The notes beneath the pieces are model-generated. The model searched no databases. It worked only from the letters and a program-made list of their open reading frames with translations, and had not been told where the DNA came from. The position numbers and the translations under genes are program-made. This document shows positions 25,896 through 34,533 of a DNA stretch of 64,000 bases, piece by piece (position 1 is the first letter of the stretch; every line of letters begins with the position of its first letter). Origin of the DNA: Pilosibacter fragilis (GTDB taxonomy: Bacteria > Bacillota > Clostridia > Lachnospirales > Lachnospiraceae). Location: positions 62,001 through 126,000 of the forward strand of contig NZ_JAVYJB010000004.1 of the NCBI RefSeq assembly GCF_032490495.1. Reading direction: 5' to 3'.

Positions 25896-26961
25896 AGAAA
25901 TTCTTTTCTGTAGTCTTGAAATCGTCTTCAGTTACAACGTCCGGGTGAAGAATGGAAGCGACATAGTAGCTGCCTAAAAAGCTTGCCGGTACCGGGGAAT
26001 CGAGAGCTTCGATGTCGCTCGGGATCTGGGCAATGTGTCCTTCTTTTACAGCTGTGCAGTCAGCGAGAGCGGAATCGTTCAGAACAGAGTCAACATCGTA
26101 GTCAGCGTCAGCAGCGAGTACGATGTAGTCTGGGTTCCAGGAGAGAATCTGCTCGTAGGAAGTATCTGCCCAGTATGTATCAGTGATGTCGGAAGCCGCG
26201 TTCACGCCGCCGGCGTTCTCGATCAGGGTGGACTGATACATCTCCGGACCAGCGGTCTGTAACAGAGCGCTGTTGCCTGCAAGGTATACGGACGGAGTCT
26301 CAACGCCGTCGAGGGATTTCTTTAAGCTCTCAAGAGCGTCGGAGATCCAGTACTCCAGCTCCTGGCCTTTCTCAACTACGTCTGCGGCTGTGGAGATCAT
26401 GTCGATGGTCTCGAATAACTTTGTCTGGTCTTCCGGATTTACAGCGATTACGGTGAGACCAAGCTCTTCCATAGCCGGGATGGAATCTTTTAACTTTGTC
26501 GGAACGATCACAAGGTCCGGCTTTAATGCGGCACAGCCCTCAAGGTCAAACTCTTTCGCTGTTCCGACAGACGGGAGTTCTGTGAGTTCCGGAGCGCTTA
26601 ATTTGTAGATGTTTCTCTTGTCGGCCTTTGCCTCAACGCCGACTAACTGGTCATCGAGACCAAGGGCGATCATCAGGCTTGTGGAGATATAGTAGCCGCT
26701 GACGAAGGATTCCGGATGTTTCTCGATCGTAACCTTACGGCCAAGATGGTCGGTGATGGTGACTGGATAGGTGACAGTCATTTCGTCGCCGGCCGCCGCA
26801 GATGTCTCAGCTGCGGATTCGGATGCGGCTTCTGTGGTAACTTCAGCAGCTGTCTCAGCCGCGGTCGTCGTGGATGCAGTGCTGTTTCCACATGCAGTTG
26901 TGCTCACGGATAATGCGAGAGCTAAGAGCAGGGCGGAAAGCTTCTTGAGATTTTTTTTCAT
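25855..26961 (-). CDS. ABC transporter substrate-binding lipoprotein, likely molybdate/tungstate
   Basis: The 368-residue lipoprotein has a signal peptide MKKNLKKLSALLLALALSV with lipobox Cys24 (STTAC). A Thr/Ala/Glu-rich linker to about 60 is followed by a helical-backbone binding fold with ITDHLGRKVTIEKHPE, typical of the FecB/BtuF/MolA class. GAGGACAAAAGATC precedes the ATG. It is the first gene of the operon binding protein-permease-ATPase, followed by the modE-like and mobA-like genes. Specificity is inferred from these neighbours and from the adjacent molybdenum hydroxylase; iron-siderophore uptake remains possible. Confidence 0.85.
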   Translation of the reverse strand: MKKNLKKLSALLLALALSVSTTACGNSTASTTTAAETAAEVTTEAASESAAETSAAAGDEMTVTYPVTITDHLGRKVTIEKHPESFVSGYYISTSLMIALGLDDQLVGVEAKADKRNIYKLSAPELTELPSVGTAKEFDLEGCAALKPDLVIVPTKLKDSIPAMEELGLTVIAVNPEDQTKLFETIDMISTAADVVEKGQELEYWISDALESLKKSLDGVETPSVYLAGNSALLQTAGPEMYQSTLIENAGGVNAASDITDTYWADTSYEQILSWNPDYIVLAADADYDVDSVLNDSALADCTAVKEGHIAQIPSDIEALDSPVPASFLGSYYVASILHPDVVTEDDFKTTEKNFYETFYGFTPESAN

Positions 26962-27000
26962 GATCTTTTGTCCTCTTTCAATATTTTTGTGTTGAAATTT

Positions 27001-27032
27001 CGTTATGTTTTTTTAACTACAACGGAATTATA
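27001..27032 (-). promoter_or_regulatory. Candidate promoter and ModE-like operator of the transporter operon
   Basis: On the minus strand a TATAAT lies at 27027-27032 (-35 TTTAAT, weak, 17 bases upstream). Just downstream, an imperfect palindrome CGTTATGTTT / AACTACAACG (27001-27024, 7 of 10 positions match) covers the expected start site. ModE operators carry CGTTAT-type half sites, so this is a candidate; it also lies in the intergenic region shared with the divergent xanthine-dehydrogenase-type genes. Confidence 0.35.
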
Positions 27033-27155
27033 ACAGAAAGTATGTTAAAATTAAAGTATATTTTACAACTGTTCGATAGGGATTACACGCTTGTCTGCGC
27101 AGGCTGTGAAAATGCTGGACAGATATGAAGTTTTTGTAGCGACAAGGAGCAAAGA

Positions 27156-27944
27156 ATGAGAGTTATCAGGGAATATAAACGTGCGGAAAGCCTGGAAGAG
27201 GCATGGCAGTTAAATCAGAAGAAGAGCAACCGCGTGCTCGGCGGTATGGTCTGGCTGAAAATGGGAAAGATGCAGATCGGTACGGCGATCGACCTCTCCA
27301 GTCTCGGACTTGACACCATCGAGGAGACGGGGGAGGAATTCCGGATCGGCTGCATGGTGACACTGAGAGACCTGGAGCTTGATCCGGGACTCAATTCATA
27401 CACGGACGGCGCGGCGAGGGAGTCCGTGCGCCATATCGTCGGGGTCCAGTTCCGGAATCTCGCGACAGTGGGTGGAAGTATTTATGGAAGATACGGATTT
27501 TCCGATGTGCTGACGATGTTTTTGACCATGGACAGCTATGTGGAGCTTTATAAAGGCGGGATCATTCCGTTAAAGGAGTATGCGAAGATGCCGTATGACA
27601 GGGACATCCTGGTGCGGCTCATCGTGAAGAAAGAAAAGGCAGCGTTCGATTACCAGTCTGTCCGCAACAGCCAGACAGACTTTCCGGTACTGACCTGCGC
27701 GGCGGCAAAGACGGAGGCAGGATACCGGTTTTCCATCGGGGCGAGACCTGGAAAGGCAGTACTTTTTGAACTTGCAGACGCGGATATTCAAGCCGCAGAT
27801 GTGGAAAACATGGCAGAAAATGCGGCGAAATGTGTAAAAGAACAGGTCGAGACCGGCTCCAACACGAGAGGAAGCGCGGAGTACCGGAAACACCTGGCGG
27901 GAGTTCTGGTAAGGAGAGCTGTCTGTAAGCTGGCGGGAAAATAA
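27156..27944 (+). CDS. Xanthine-dehydrogenase-family FAD-binding subunit
   Basis: The 262-residue medium subunit has an FAD-binding loop VLGGMVWLK near 29 and NLATVGGSIYGRYGFSD near 105-121, followed by a CO-dehydrogenase flavoprotein C-terminal-type domain. It passes electrons from the iron-sulphur subunit to the acceptor. It is first of a three-gene set (FAD, 2Fe-2S, Mo), preceded by AAGGAGCAAAGA, and divergent from the transporter operon. Slightly shorter than many family members. Confidence 0.9.
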   Translation: MRVIREYKRAESLEEAWQLNQKKSNRVLGGMVWLKMGKMQIGTAIDLSSLGLDTIEETGEEFRIGCMVTLRDLELDPGLNSYTDGAARESVRHIVGVQFRNLATVGGSIYGRYGFSDVLTMFLTMDSYVELYKGGIIPLKEYAKMPYDRDILVRLIVKKEKAAFDYQSVRNSQTDFPVLTCAAAKTEAGYRFSIGARPGKAVLFELADADIQAADVENMAENAAKCVKEQVETGSNTRGSAEYRKHLAGVLVRRAVCKLAGK

Positions 27945-28005
27945 GAAAGAATTCCAGCCGGATCAATCAGATGAAAGTGAAAAAAATTTATAGAGGAATT
28001 ATATC

Positions 28006-28488
28006 ATGAACATTACCATGACATTAAACGGAAAGAAGATCTCCGCCGACATCGACGCGGACATGCTTTTGATCGATTTTGTGCGGGATCACGGATGCTA
28101 CAGCGTGAAGCGCGGCTGTGAGACATCAAACTGTGGTCTCTGCACCGTATTTTTAGACGAAAAACCTGTTCTCTCCTGCTCTGTGCTGGCGGCGAGAGCG
28201 GATGGAAGAACGGTTACAACACTGGAAGGCCTCCAGGAAGAGGCGGCAGAATTCGGTGCGTTTATCGCCGACCAGGGAGCGGAACAATGCGGATTCTGCA
28301 ACCCGGGATTTATCATGAACGCCCTGGCGCTGTTCCGGGAAATAGAATATCCGAATGAGGACGAAATCAAGGAATATCTGGCGGGCAACTTATGCCGCTG
28401 TTCCGGCTACGAGGGACAGCTCCGCGGCATCCAGGCGTTCCTGGAATGGAAGAAGGAAAAGAACGGAAAGGAGGCGGCGGAGGCATGA
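28006..28488 (+). CDS. Xanthine-dehydrogenase-family [2Fe-2S] subunit
   Basis: The 160-residue small subunit has a plant-ferredoxin-like cluster (Cys38, Cys43, Cys46, Cys58 in RGCETSNCGLC...LSC) and a second helical cluster (EQCGFCNPGFIM and NLCRCSGYEG). Two clusters relay electrons from the molybdenum site to FAD. Its stop overlaps the next start (ATGA), and AGGAATT lies before its own ATG. Confidence 0.94.
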   Translation: MNITMTLNGKKISADIDADMLLIDFVRDHGCYSVKRGCETSNCGLCTVFLDEKPVLSCSVLAARADGRTVTTLEGLQEEAAEFGAFIADQGAEQCGFCNPGFIMNALALFREIEYPNEDEIKEYLAGNLCRCSGYEGQLRGIQAFLEWKKEKNGKEAAEA

Positions 28489-30785
28489 AATATGTAAACA
28501 AGCCGGTGCGCAAAAAAGACGCTATGCAGCTCGTGACCGGAAAGCCGGTCTACATGGATGATATCGCGCCGAAGGACTGCCTGATCGTAAAGCTTCTCCG
28601 CTCGCCCCACGCAAATGCGATCGTGACTTCTATCAACAAAATCGCGGCGATGAAGGTGGACGGCATCGAGGCGATCTACACCTGGGAGGATATCCCGCAG
28701 GACGGAAGACGTTACACACAGGCAGGCCAGACCTACCCGGAGATGAGTCCCTATGACCGCCTGATCATGGACCGCCATGTCCGGTATGTGGGCGATGTGG
28801 TCGCCATCGTGGCAGGACGGGATGGGAAGTGCGTGGACAAGGCGCTGAAGCTCATCAAGGTCCAGTATGAAGTTCTTGAACCGATTCTGGATTTCCACAA
28901 GGCGAAGGACAATAAGATCTTAGTACACCCGGAAGACAACTGGGAGAGCCTTGTTCCGGTTGGGGCGGACAATAAGAGAAATCTTTGTGCCCACGACGAG
29001 ACTGGATCCGGGGATATCGAGGAAGTCTTAAAGAACAGCGATGTGATCATCGACCACGTCTACCACACAAAGGCATGTCAGCAGACTATGATGGAGACGT
29101 TCAGGACCTTCTGTACCATCGACACCTACGGGCGTCTGAACGTGGTGAGCTCCACCCAGATCGTGTTCCACTGCAGAAGGATCCTCGCGAACGCCCTGCA
29201 TATTCCAAAATCCATGATCCGTGTCAGCAAACCGAGGATCGGCGGCGGATTCGGGGCGAAGCAGACTTCCATCAGTGAAGTCTACCCGGCATATGTGACA
29301 TGGATGACGAAGAAGCCGTCGAAGATCATCTTCACCCGGGAGGAGAGCATGACCGCCTCCACTCCGCGGCACGAGATGGAAGTCCATGTGCGCCTCGGCG
29401 CCAGCAAGGACGGAATCGTCAACGGAATCGACATGTACACGCTGTCCAACACCGGTGCCTACGGTGAACATGGACCGACGACTGTGGGACTTTCCGGACA
29501 TAAATCCATCCCGCTTTATGGAAAGGCGAAGGCATTCCGATTCGTCAGCGATGTCGTGTATACAAACGTGATGTCCGCCGGCGCCTACCGCGGATACGGT
29601 GCCACCCAGGGTCTTTTCGCTGTGGAGTCTGCCGTGAATGAGCTGGCGGCGAAGCTGCATATGGATCCGTTTGAACTGCGGATGAAGAACATCGTCAAAG
29701 AGGGCGATGTGATGCCGGCGTACTACGGGCAGGTAAACACCAGCTGTGCCCTGGACCGGTGTCTGGAGCGCGTGAAGAAGATGATCGACTGGGATAATAA
29801 GTACCCGGTCCGCGATATGGGAAACGGAAAGGTCCGGGCCGTCGGCATGGGAATGGCGATGCAGGGCTCAGGTATCACATCGGTTGACGTGGGAAGTGCG
29901 ACGATCAAGGTGAATGACGACGGATTTTATACATTAGCCATCGGGGCGGCGGACATGGGAACAGGCTGCGATACGATCCTGGCTCAGATCGCGGCGGAGG
30001 TCCTGGACTGTTCCATCGATGAGATCACGGTATTCGGCGCAGACACGGATACATCGCCTTACGATTCCGGATCCTATGCGTCCAGCACAACGTATGTTAC
30101 CGGTAAGGCAGTAGAACAGTGTGCGCTGAAGGTGCGGGAGCAGATCTGCAAGCTAGGCGCGGAACTGTTAAAGTGTCCGGAAAGTGAAGTCGTGTTTGAT
30201 GGAAAATTTGTGAAGCACGAGAATTCAAAGGAGATACAGGTCTCCCTCACAGATATCGCCACCGCCTCCCAGTGCGGCAACAATATCGCCCTGGAAGCCA
30301 CCGTGACGAACAGCTCCCCGCTTTCTCCGCCGCCGTTTATGGTCGGCGCTGCGGAGGTTGAGGTGGATCTTGAGACCGGAGAGGCGAAGGTCATCGATTA
30401 CGCGGCTGCGGTAGACTGTGGAACACCCGTAAATCCGAACCTTGCGAGAGTCCAGGCGGAAGGCGGTATTCTCCAGGGAATCGGCATGACACTGACAGAA
30501 AATATTACCTATAATAAGAAGGGAAAACTTGCGGAGAACTCCCTGATGCAGTATAAGATCCCGACCCGTATCGATATCGGACATATCTGTGTAGAGTTTG
30601 AGAGCAGCTACGAGGATGCGGGACCGTTTGGCGCGAAATCCATCGGTGAAGTCGTGATCAATACACCGCTTCCGGCTGTGTCGGATGCGATCTTTAACGC
30701 CACAGGAACCAGGTTCTACGAACTCCCGATCACACCGGAAAAGATCGCCATGGCAGTGGCAGAACGGGAGAAAGAACAGGCCTGA
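28485..30785 (+). CDS. Xanthine-dehydrogenase-family molybdopterin-binding subunit
   Basis: The 766-residue large subunit starts MKYVNKPVRKKDAMQLVTGK. It has the molybdopterin-binding GGGFGAKQ and AYRGYGATQ segments. The catalytic Glu lies in GAKSIGEVVINTP near the C-terminus. It hydroxylates purines, aldehydes or related heterocycles; the NCS2 permease upstream suggests a purine. The start at 28485 overlaps the preceding stop and follows AAAGGAGG; an earlier in-frame start at 28392 is inside the 2Fe-2S gene. XdhC-type maturation genes are not in the window. Confidence 0.94.
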   Translation: MKYVNKPVRKKDAMQLVTGKPVYMDDIAPKDCLIVKLLRSPHANAIVTSINKIAAMKVDGIEAIYTWEDIPQDGRRYTQAGQTYPEMSPYDRLIMDRHVRYVGDVVAIVAGRDGKCVDKALKLIKVQYEVLEPILDFHKAKDNKILVHPEDNWESLVPVGADNKRNLCAHDETGSGDIEEVLKNSDVIIDHVYHTKACQQTMMETFRTFCTIDTYGRLNVVSSTQIVFHCRRILANALHIPKSMIRVSKPRIGGGFGAKQTSISEVYPAYVTWMTKKPSKIIFTREESMTASTPRHEMEVHVRLGASKDGIVNGIDMYTLSNTGAYGEHGPTTVGLSGHKSIPLYGKAKAFRFVSDVVYTNVMSAGAYRGYGATQGLFAVESAVNELAAKLHMDPFELRMKNIVKEGDVMPAYYGQVNTSCALDRCLERVKKMIDWDNKYPVRDMGNGKVRAVGMGMAMQGSGITSVDVGSATIKVNDDGFYTLAIGAADMGTGCDTILAQIAAEVLDCSIDEITVFGADTDTSPYDSGSYASSTTYVTGKAVEQCALKVREQICKLGAELLKCPESEVVFDGKFVKHENSKEIQVSLTDIATASQCGNNIALEATVTNSSPLSPPPFMVGAAEVEVDLETGEAKVIDYAAAVDCGTPVNPNLARVQAEGGILQGIGMTLTENITYNKKGKLAENSLMQYKIPTRIDIGHICVEFESSYEDAGPFGAKSIGEVVINTPLPAVSDAIFNATGTRFYELPITPEKIAMAVAEREKEQA

Positions 30786-30966
30786 TCTGGTGACATAATT
30801 TGGACAATAGAACGCCATGTGACCATATGTTATAAACAAAGAGTACAATTGTCTGTAACTTTACAGTTACAAGTACCCAATGTAACAAATAACCAGCCGG
30901 GGAATAACAGAATAACGGAAAATGTCATCGGGTACCCCGGTTCAACGAAGAAAGCTGGGGGTGAGT

Positions 30967-31422
30967 ATGGCGAAAAGAAAGCAGAAAATGAAGAGACTGG
31001 ATCATGGAGGATACTCGTTAGTAGAGCTGATGGTGGTAATTGTCATCATGGTGATCCTGGCTTCTGTGAGCATTGGAGTTTATAATGGTTACGTAAATCG
31101 CGCGAGGAGCGCAGTGTTCTATGAAAAGGGACATCGGATCGCGGAAGCGTTTAAAATTTGTGAAGCAGAATATGGTCTTTCCGGAGAATTCGATAAGCGT
31201 GAGATGGCGGAAGAAATCGGAAATATAATGAAAAAGCCGAATGATCCGGACAGCCCGCTCTATCTGTATGTGGGAGAAGACACGGATGACTGTACTGATT
31301 TCACCCTTTCCTTCAAGAATACCGGAGATGGAAAAATGGAGATCAATGGATTTACCTACACTGCAGATACGTATGAGATCAGATGGACTGAGGACGACGG
31401 CGTGAAGGTAACGATGGAGTAA
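30967..31422 (+). CDS. Orphan type IV pilin-like protein
   Basis: The 151-residue prepilin-like protein has a short basic leader ending DHGG, then Y-S-L-V-E with Glu at +5 and a hydrophobic helix (LMVVIVIMVILASVSIG), the prepilin peptidase/N-methylation signature. The remaining 110 residues are soluble, acidic and contain Cys pairs. No other pilus gene (pilB, pilC, pilD) is in the window. Start 30967 follows GGGGGTGAG; the frame is open to 30922. The 180-base leader holds a GTAACT/AGTTAC hairpin near 30853-30870 and a GGGTACCC palindrome at 30929-30938. Confidence 0.85.
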   Translation: MAKRKQKMKRLDHGGYSLVELMVVIVIMVILASVSIGVYNGYVNRARSAVFYEKGHRIAEAFKICEAEYGLSGEFDKREMAEEIGNIMKKPNDPDSPLYLYVGEDTDDCTDFTLSFKNTGDGKMEINGFTYTADTYEIRWTEDDGVKVTME

Positions 31423-31423
31423 G

Positions 31424-31467
31424 AAAAGGCCAGCAGCTCTTTAGATAAGCAGAGTTGCTGGCCTTTT
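31424..31467. terminator. Bidirectional terminator after the pilin-like gene
   Basis: AAAAGGCCAGCA pairs with TGCTGGCCTTTT, with AGCTCT/AGAGT-like continuation. It could also serve the minus-strand citXG gene, although 127 bases lie between. Confidence 0.85.
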
Positions 31468-31594
31468 CAGCAGTCAGATATTTAGAAGAAGCTGCCAACG
31501 GTGGAAGCTGCCGGTCTCACATACTCAGAAGAAATTACTGGCAGGGTGGAAAGAAGCGGTCCCCACGCGGTATGAGCAGCGCCTTTGGACCATC

Positions 31595-33100
31595 TTAAAT
31601 ATCCGCAATCATACCGGCAGATTCCAGAAAATAGAACATCAGGCTGACGGCGAGAAGGTCTGCGCAGCCGCCGGGACTTAAGTTGTCTGTGATGTACTGA
31701 TGGTCCAGGGAGTTCAGGGTCTCTTTAAAATTTTCTTTTGTGACAGTGGAGAGCAGGCGCTTTGCCTGCTCTTTGCTTTTTTTCGCAAGCTCCGGCCCCC
31801 CCCTGTGAACCATATTGGTGTCGTCAACTTCAGAGATCAGGGTGAGAAGAGCCATGGCGGCGGCGTCATTTAAAGAGAAACCGGAGAAAAGCCATTTTTT
31901 CAGGGATGGCAGACCGATCTGGACTGCGGATGGGAAACCGGCAGCCGCCTCACCGCGGGCACCCTGGATACCGTAGGCGGTAAAGATGCGTTCCCCGTTC
32001 GTAGAAAGTGATACGAAATGTGTTCTGACGTCGGGGGCAGAAGCGCTTTGCGGATCGGACTGCATCTTGTCAGGTGTATGTCCGGAAATATGTTGGATTT
32101 CGGAACCGGGAAGCGGAGTCTGCACGTTCGGAAGTCGATGCAGATCTGCGAGAGAGCACTCCCCTAACTTCCTGCATTCCTGAAGCACATCCTCCAACGG
32201 CGGCGGAAGCTCCTGACCCGCGTGAACTTTTCCAAGCGCCCCGCAGAGGATCGCCGAGGCAAAGACAAGCCCCTTGTGGGTGTTGATCCCGCCCGTGGCG
32301 GAGAACATAGCGGCTTCGGCCCGTTGTCCGGCGTAGCGCAGCCGCTCAAAAAGCTGCCTGTCCGACTCACTGCTGTGATCCCATCCCAGGCAGAAGAATT
32401 CCCGGAACCAGGGGATCAGGGAGGCGCTGCTGTCAAGGAATGTAAAAAAGTCCATATCTTTGTGGGAGCCGGAGTTGTTCCGGTCCACCAGTCCCGGCTT
32501 CGGGGTGGTTGAAACCTCGTAGAGCAGTCCCCGTACCGCCGCGGAAGCCGCCTGATCAGCCGCCCGGTCCCGGAAGAATTCATGGAAGAGCTTTGCCGTC
32601 TGCCATTGGATCAGCTCCATGGAATGGGACTTTTTTTGTGCGCAGACATGGGCATCTTCCCCGCAGACAAGACAGGTTCTGGGGAGAAGTCCGAGATCAT
32701 GCCGCTTTACGGAAATTCCATCGGGACCGCAGACGTCAAGGTTGAAGAGACGGCCCAAAGGGTGGCTTTCCTCGACGGAGACGAGAAATTTTTTGACCTG
32801 TATGGCCTGGGACTTTAAAAGAAAGAACGCGCAGTCACCGGTATTTTTCTCATAAACCTCCGTTTTCAGAACAGAGAAACGGGAGAGGCGGTCAGACAGT
32901 TCCCGTACTTCCTCCTGGAATGCCGCCCGGGCGAAGGGAAACGTCTTGACTGTCCCGGCAATATTTAAGGAAAACTCCACAAGACAGATCTCCCCGCCGG
33001 GGGTAAGAAGTTCCCATTTTTTCAGGACACGCTGGTCTCTGACGGCGCGAAGTTCCCCGGAAGTCACCGGTGAGCCGGTAATTACATTATTTAGGTTCAT
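31595..33100 (-). CDS. citXG: CitX-CitG fusion: citrate lyase prosthetic-group synthesis and transfer
   Basis: In this 501-residue fusion, about 1-175 is CitX (transfers the prosthetic group to apo-citrate lyase acyl carrier protein). About 185-501 is CitG, which makes triphosphoribosyl-dephospho-CoA (TTPKPGLVDRNNSGSHKDMD, GGINTHKG, SEVDDTN motifs). The CitG part has an unusual polar stretch near 310-350. ATG at 33100 is preceded by GGAGTG eight bases upstream; a GTG at 33109 is open but too close to the SD. citC lies 300 bp upstream, but the lyase subunits citDEF are absent. Confidence 0.93.
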   Translation of the reverse strand: MNLNNVITGSPVTSGELRAVRDQRVLKKWELLTPGGEICLVEFSLNIAGTVKTFPFARAAFQEEVRELSDRLSRFSVLKTEVYEKNTGDCAFFLLKSQAIQVKKFLVSVEESHPLGRLFNLDVCGPDGISVKRHDLGLLPRTCLVCGEDAHVCAQKKSHSMELIQWQTAKLFHEFFRDRAADQAASAAVRGLLYEVSTTPKPGLVDRNNSGSHKDMDFFTFLDSSASLIPWFREFFCLGWDHSSESDRQLFERLRYAGQRAEAAMFSATGGINTHKGLVFASAILCGALGKVHAGQELPPPLEDVLQECRKLGECSLADLHRLPNVQTPLPGSEIQHISGHTPDKMQSDPQSASAPDVRTHFVSLSTNGERIFTAYGIQGARGEAAAGFPSAVQIGLPSLKKWLFSGFSLNDAAAMALLTLISEVDDTNMVHRGGPELAKKSKEQAKRLLSTVTKENFKETLNSLDHQYITDNLSPGGCADLLAVSLMFYFLESAGMIADI

Positions 33101-33146
33101 AAAAAACACTCCATTTGGAATTTAATTCGAACTCCCTGAATGCAGA

Positions 33147-33343
33147 AAATGCTGTGCAAAGACTTTTTGAACGCAGATAAGCATTCCCCCGCTTCAAGTG
33201 CGCGGAGCACTAAGCGGTGAGTGAGTGGGATGCTTATGTCAGTGGGAGTTGAAAGCTCCCACTGGCAGATCGCGAAGCGACTGCGTTCATGAGCAAGTAG
33301 CGAAGCGGATTGCGAATGTCCGCTTTACTTTCGCACAGCATTT
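33147..33343. repeat. Foldback element between citC and citXG
   Basis: Nested inverted arms run AAATGCTGTGC (33147-33157) / GCACAGCATTT (33333-33343), GAACGCAG (33169-33176) / CTGCGTTC (33281-33288), GATAAGCAT-CCC / GGGATGCTTAT and AGTGGGAG (33241-33248) / CTCCCACT (33256-33263). The whole interval folds on itself. It fills the space where citDEF are usually found. Confidence 0.7.
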
Positions 33344-33400
33344 CAGCTATCATGCATCTGGAAAAACGTCAGAGAACAGAATTGGCAGGAGAATTCGCAG

Positions 33401-34417
33401 TTACTTAAAGCTTTCCTTTAAATACTTCGCCGTACACTCCGGCACCAGCGACAGAACTTCGTCGGTCACGCCCTGCTCATCCAACAATTTCCGAACTCTG
33501 GAAGCACTGATGACCTCCGGCTTTCCATCCGGTCCCTCTGTGGTGATCCGGTCGATCTTGATGAAGGAGATGCCGTATTTTGGGAGAATGCGGATCATTG
33601 CCTCGTTGTAGCGTCTTGTTACCGGATCAAAAGGCTCTTCTCCGGCGAAACGTTTTGTAATATGAAGGATCGGAGCGATCCTCGACGCGAACAGCGTGAT
33701 GTCGAGCTCACTCTGGATCTTCGCCGCGTCCTCGCAGTCCTTTAAGAAGTAGGTCGGGAATGTAGCGTTGGAGATCATATATGGACCGGATGGATGTACG
33801 ATGACATTTGGAAGATGATCGGTTCCTTCACGGACAAGGCGGAGCCGGTCTGCAAACGGGAAACAGGAACGGTTCTCCTCAACCACGAAGATATGGAGCA
33901 GGGAACATGATTTTGCCGCATAAGTGATCAGCGCGAGATGACCTTTCGTGAAGGGATTGCAGTTCATGACGATACAGCCCACGTTCTCATCGGTATCTGT
34001 CCCGGCGAGAAATTTCTTATAATAGTTGTCCAGTCCGGATTTCTTATTTTCCAGCATCAGGACAGCTTCTGTCTCTGCCAGAGGATAAAATCCGCAGGAT
34101 GTGAAAAGCACTTTGTTCTTCGGTCTGGTGATCACAAAAAGATCGTAATGCCCTGCCTCAAACCGGTTTTCGACAAGTCTGGACACGAGACTTCCGAGAG
34201 CATTCTGTCCTCTGAGACTCTCATCCACCGCAAAGCATTTTAAAAGATTTCCTGCGCAGCATCCGCATCCGGTGAGATTCTCATCGGAATCAAACACGCC
34301 GAACGCCGCTTCGATATCGTCCTCATAATTTAAATGATGCTTTGCGAGAAACTCCACAAGCATCTGTCTGTCATGGGAAAAACCAAGGGATAATTCATGA
34401 ATACTGAGTTCTGTCAT
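33401..34417 (-). CDS. citC: [Citrate (pro-3S)-lyase] ligase
   Basis: CitC acetylates the prosthetic group of citrate lyase, switching the enzyme on. The 338-residue protein has an N-terminal GNAT-like domain (about 1-130) and a C-terminal nucleotidyltransferase domain (GCIVMNCNPFTKGHLALI near 145, then ISASRVRKLL near 305). AGGTGCTTTTAT precedes the ATG. It is intact, on the same strand and upstream of citXG, but no citD, citE or citF is present between or around them. Confidence 0.95.
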   Translation of the reverse strand: MTELSIHELSLGFSHDRQMLVEFLAKHHLNYEDDIEAAFGVFDSDENLTGCGCCAGNLLKCFAVDESLRGQNALGSLVSRLVENRFEAGHYDLFVITRPKNKVLFTSCGFYPLAETEAVLMLENKKSGLDNYYKKFLAGTDTDENVGCIVMNCNPFTKGHLALITYAAKSCSLLHIFVVEENRSCFPFADRLRLVREGTDHLPNVIVHPSGPYMISNATFPTYFLKDCEDAAKIQSELDITLFASRIAPILHITKRFAGEEPFDPVTRRYNEAMIRILPKYGISFIKIDRITTEGPDGKPEVISASRVRKLLDEQGVTDEVLSLVPECTAKYLKESFK

Positions 34418-34533
34418 ATAAAAGCACCTCCAAATGAGATAAACAGCAATGATGTCGTAATGGGACTATGAATATAGTATAGATGAAAAAAGGATAGTTT
34501 TCCAGAGAAAAGGCAGAGAAAAAAAGGGAAAAT

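Noticed and set aside
24075..26961. Iron-siderophore transporter
   Set aside because: It is family-compatible, but no iron-related gene is nearby, while a ModE-type regulator, a MobA-like enzyme and a molybdenum hydroxylase flank it. Kept only as an alternative.
30786..30966. c-di-GMP riboswitch before the pilin-like gene
   Set aside because: The GGGTACCCC and AACGAAGAA segments are suggestive, but I could not place the conserved cores of class I (GCAAAGCC...GGGTTACCG) or class II (GGAAACAATG...GCAACCG) aptamers.
33265..33400. tRNA or small structured RNA gene between citC and citXG
   Set aside because: The hairpins belong to a nested foldback; no cloverleaf with T-loop and acceptor stem can be drawn.
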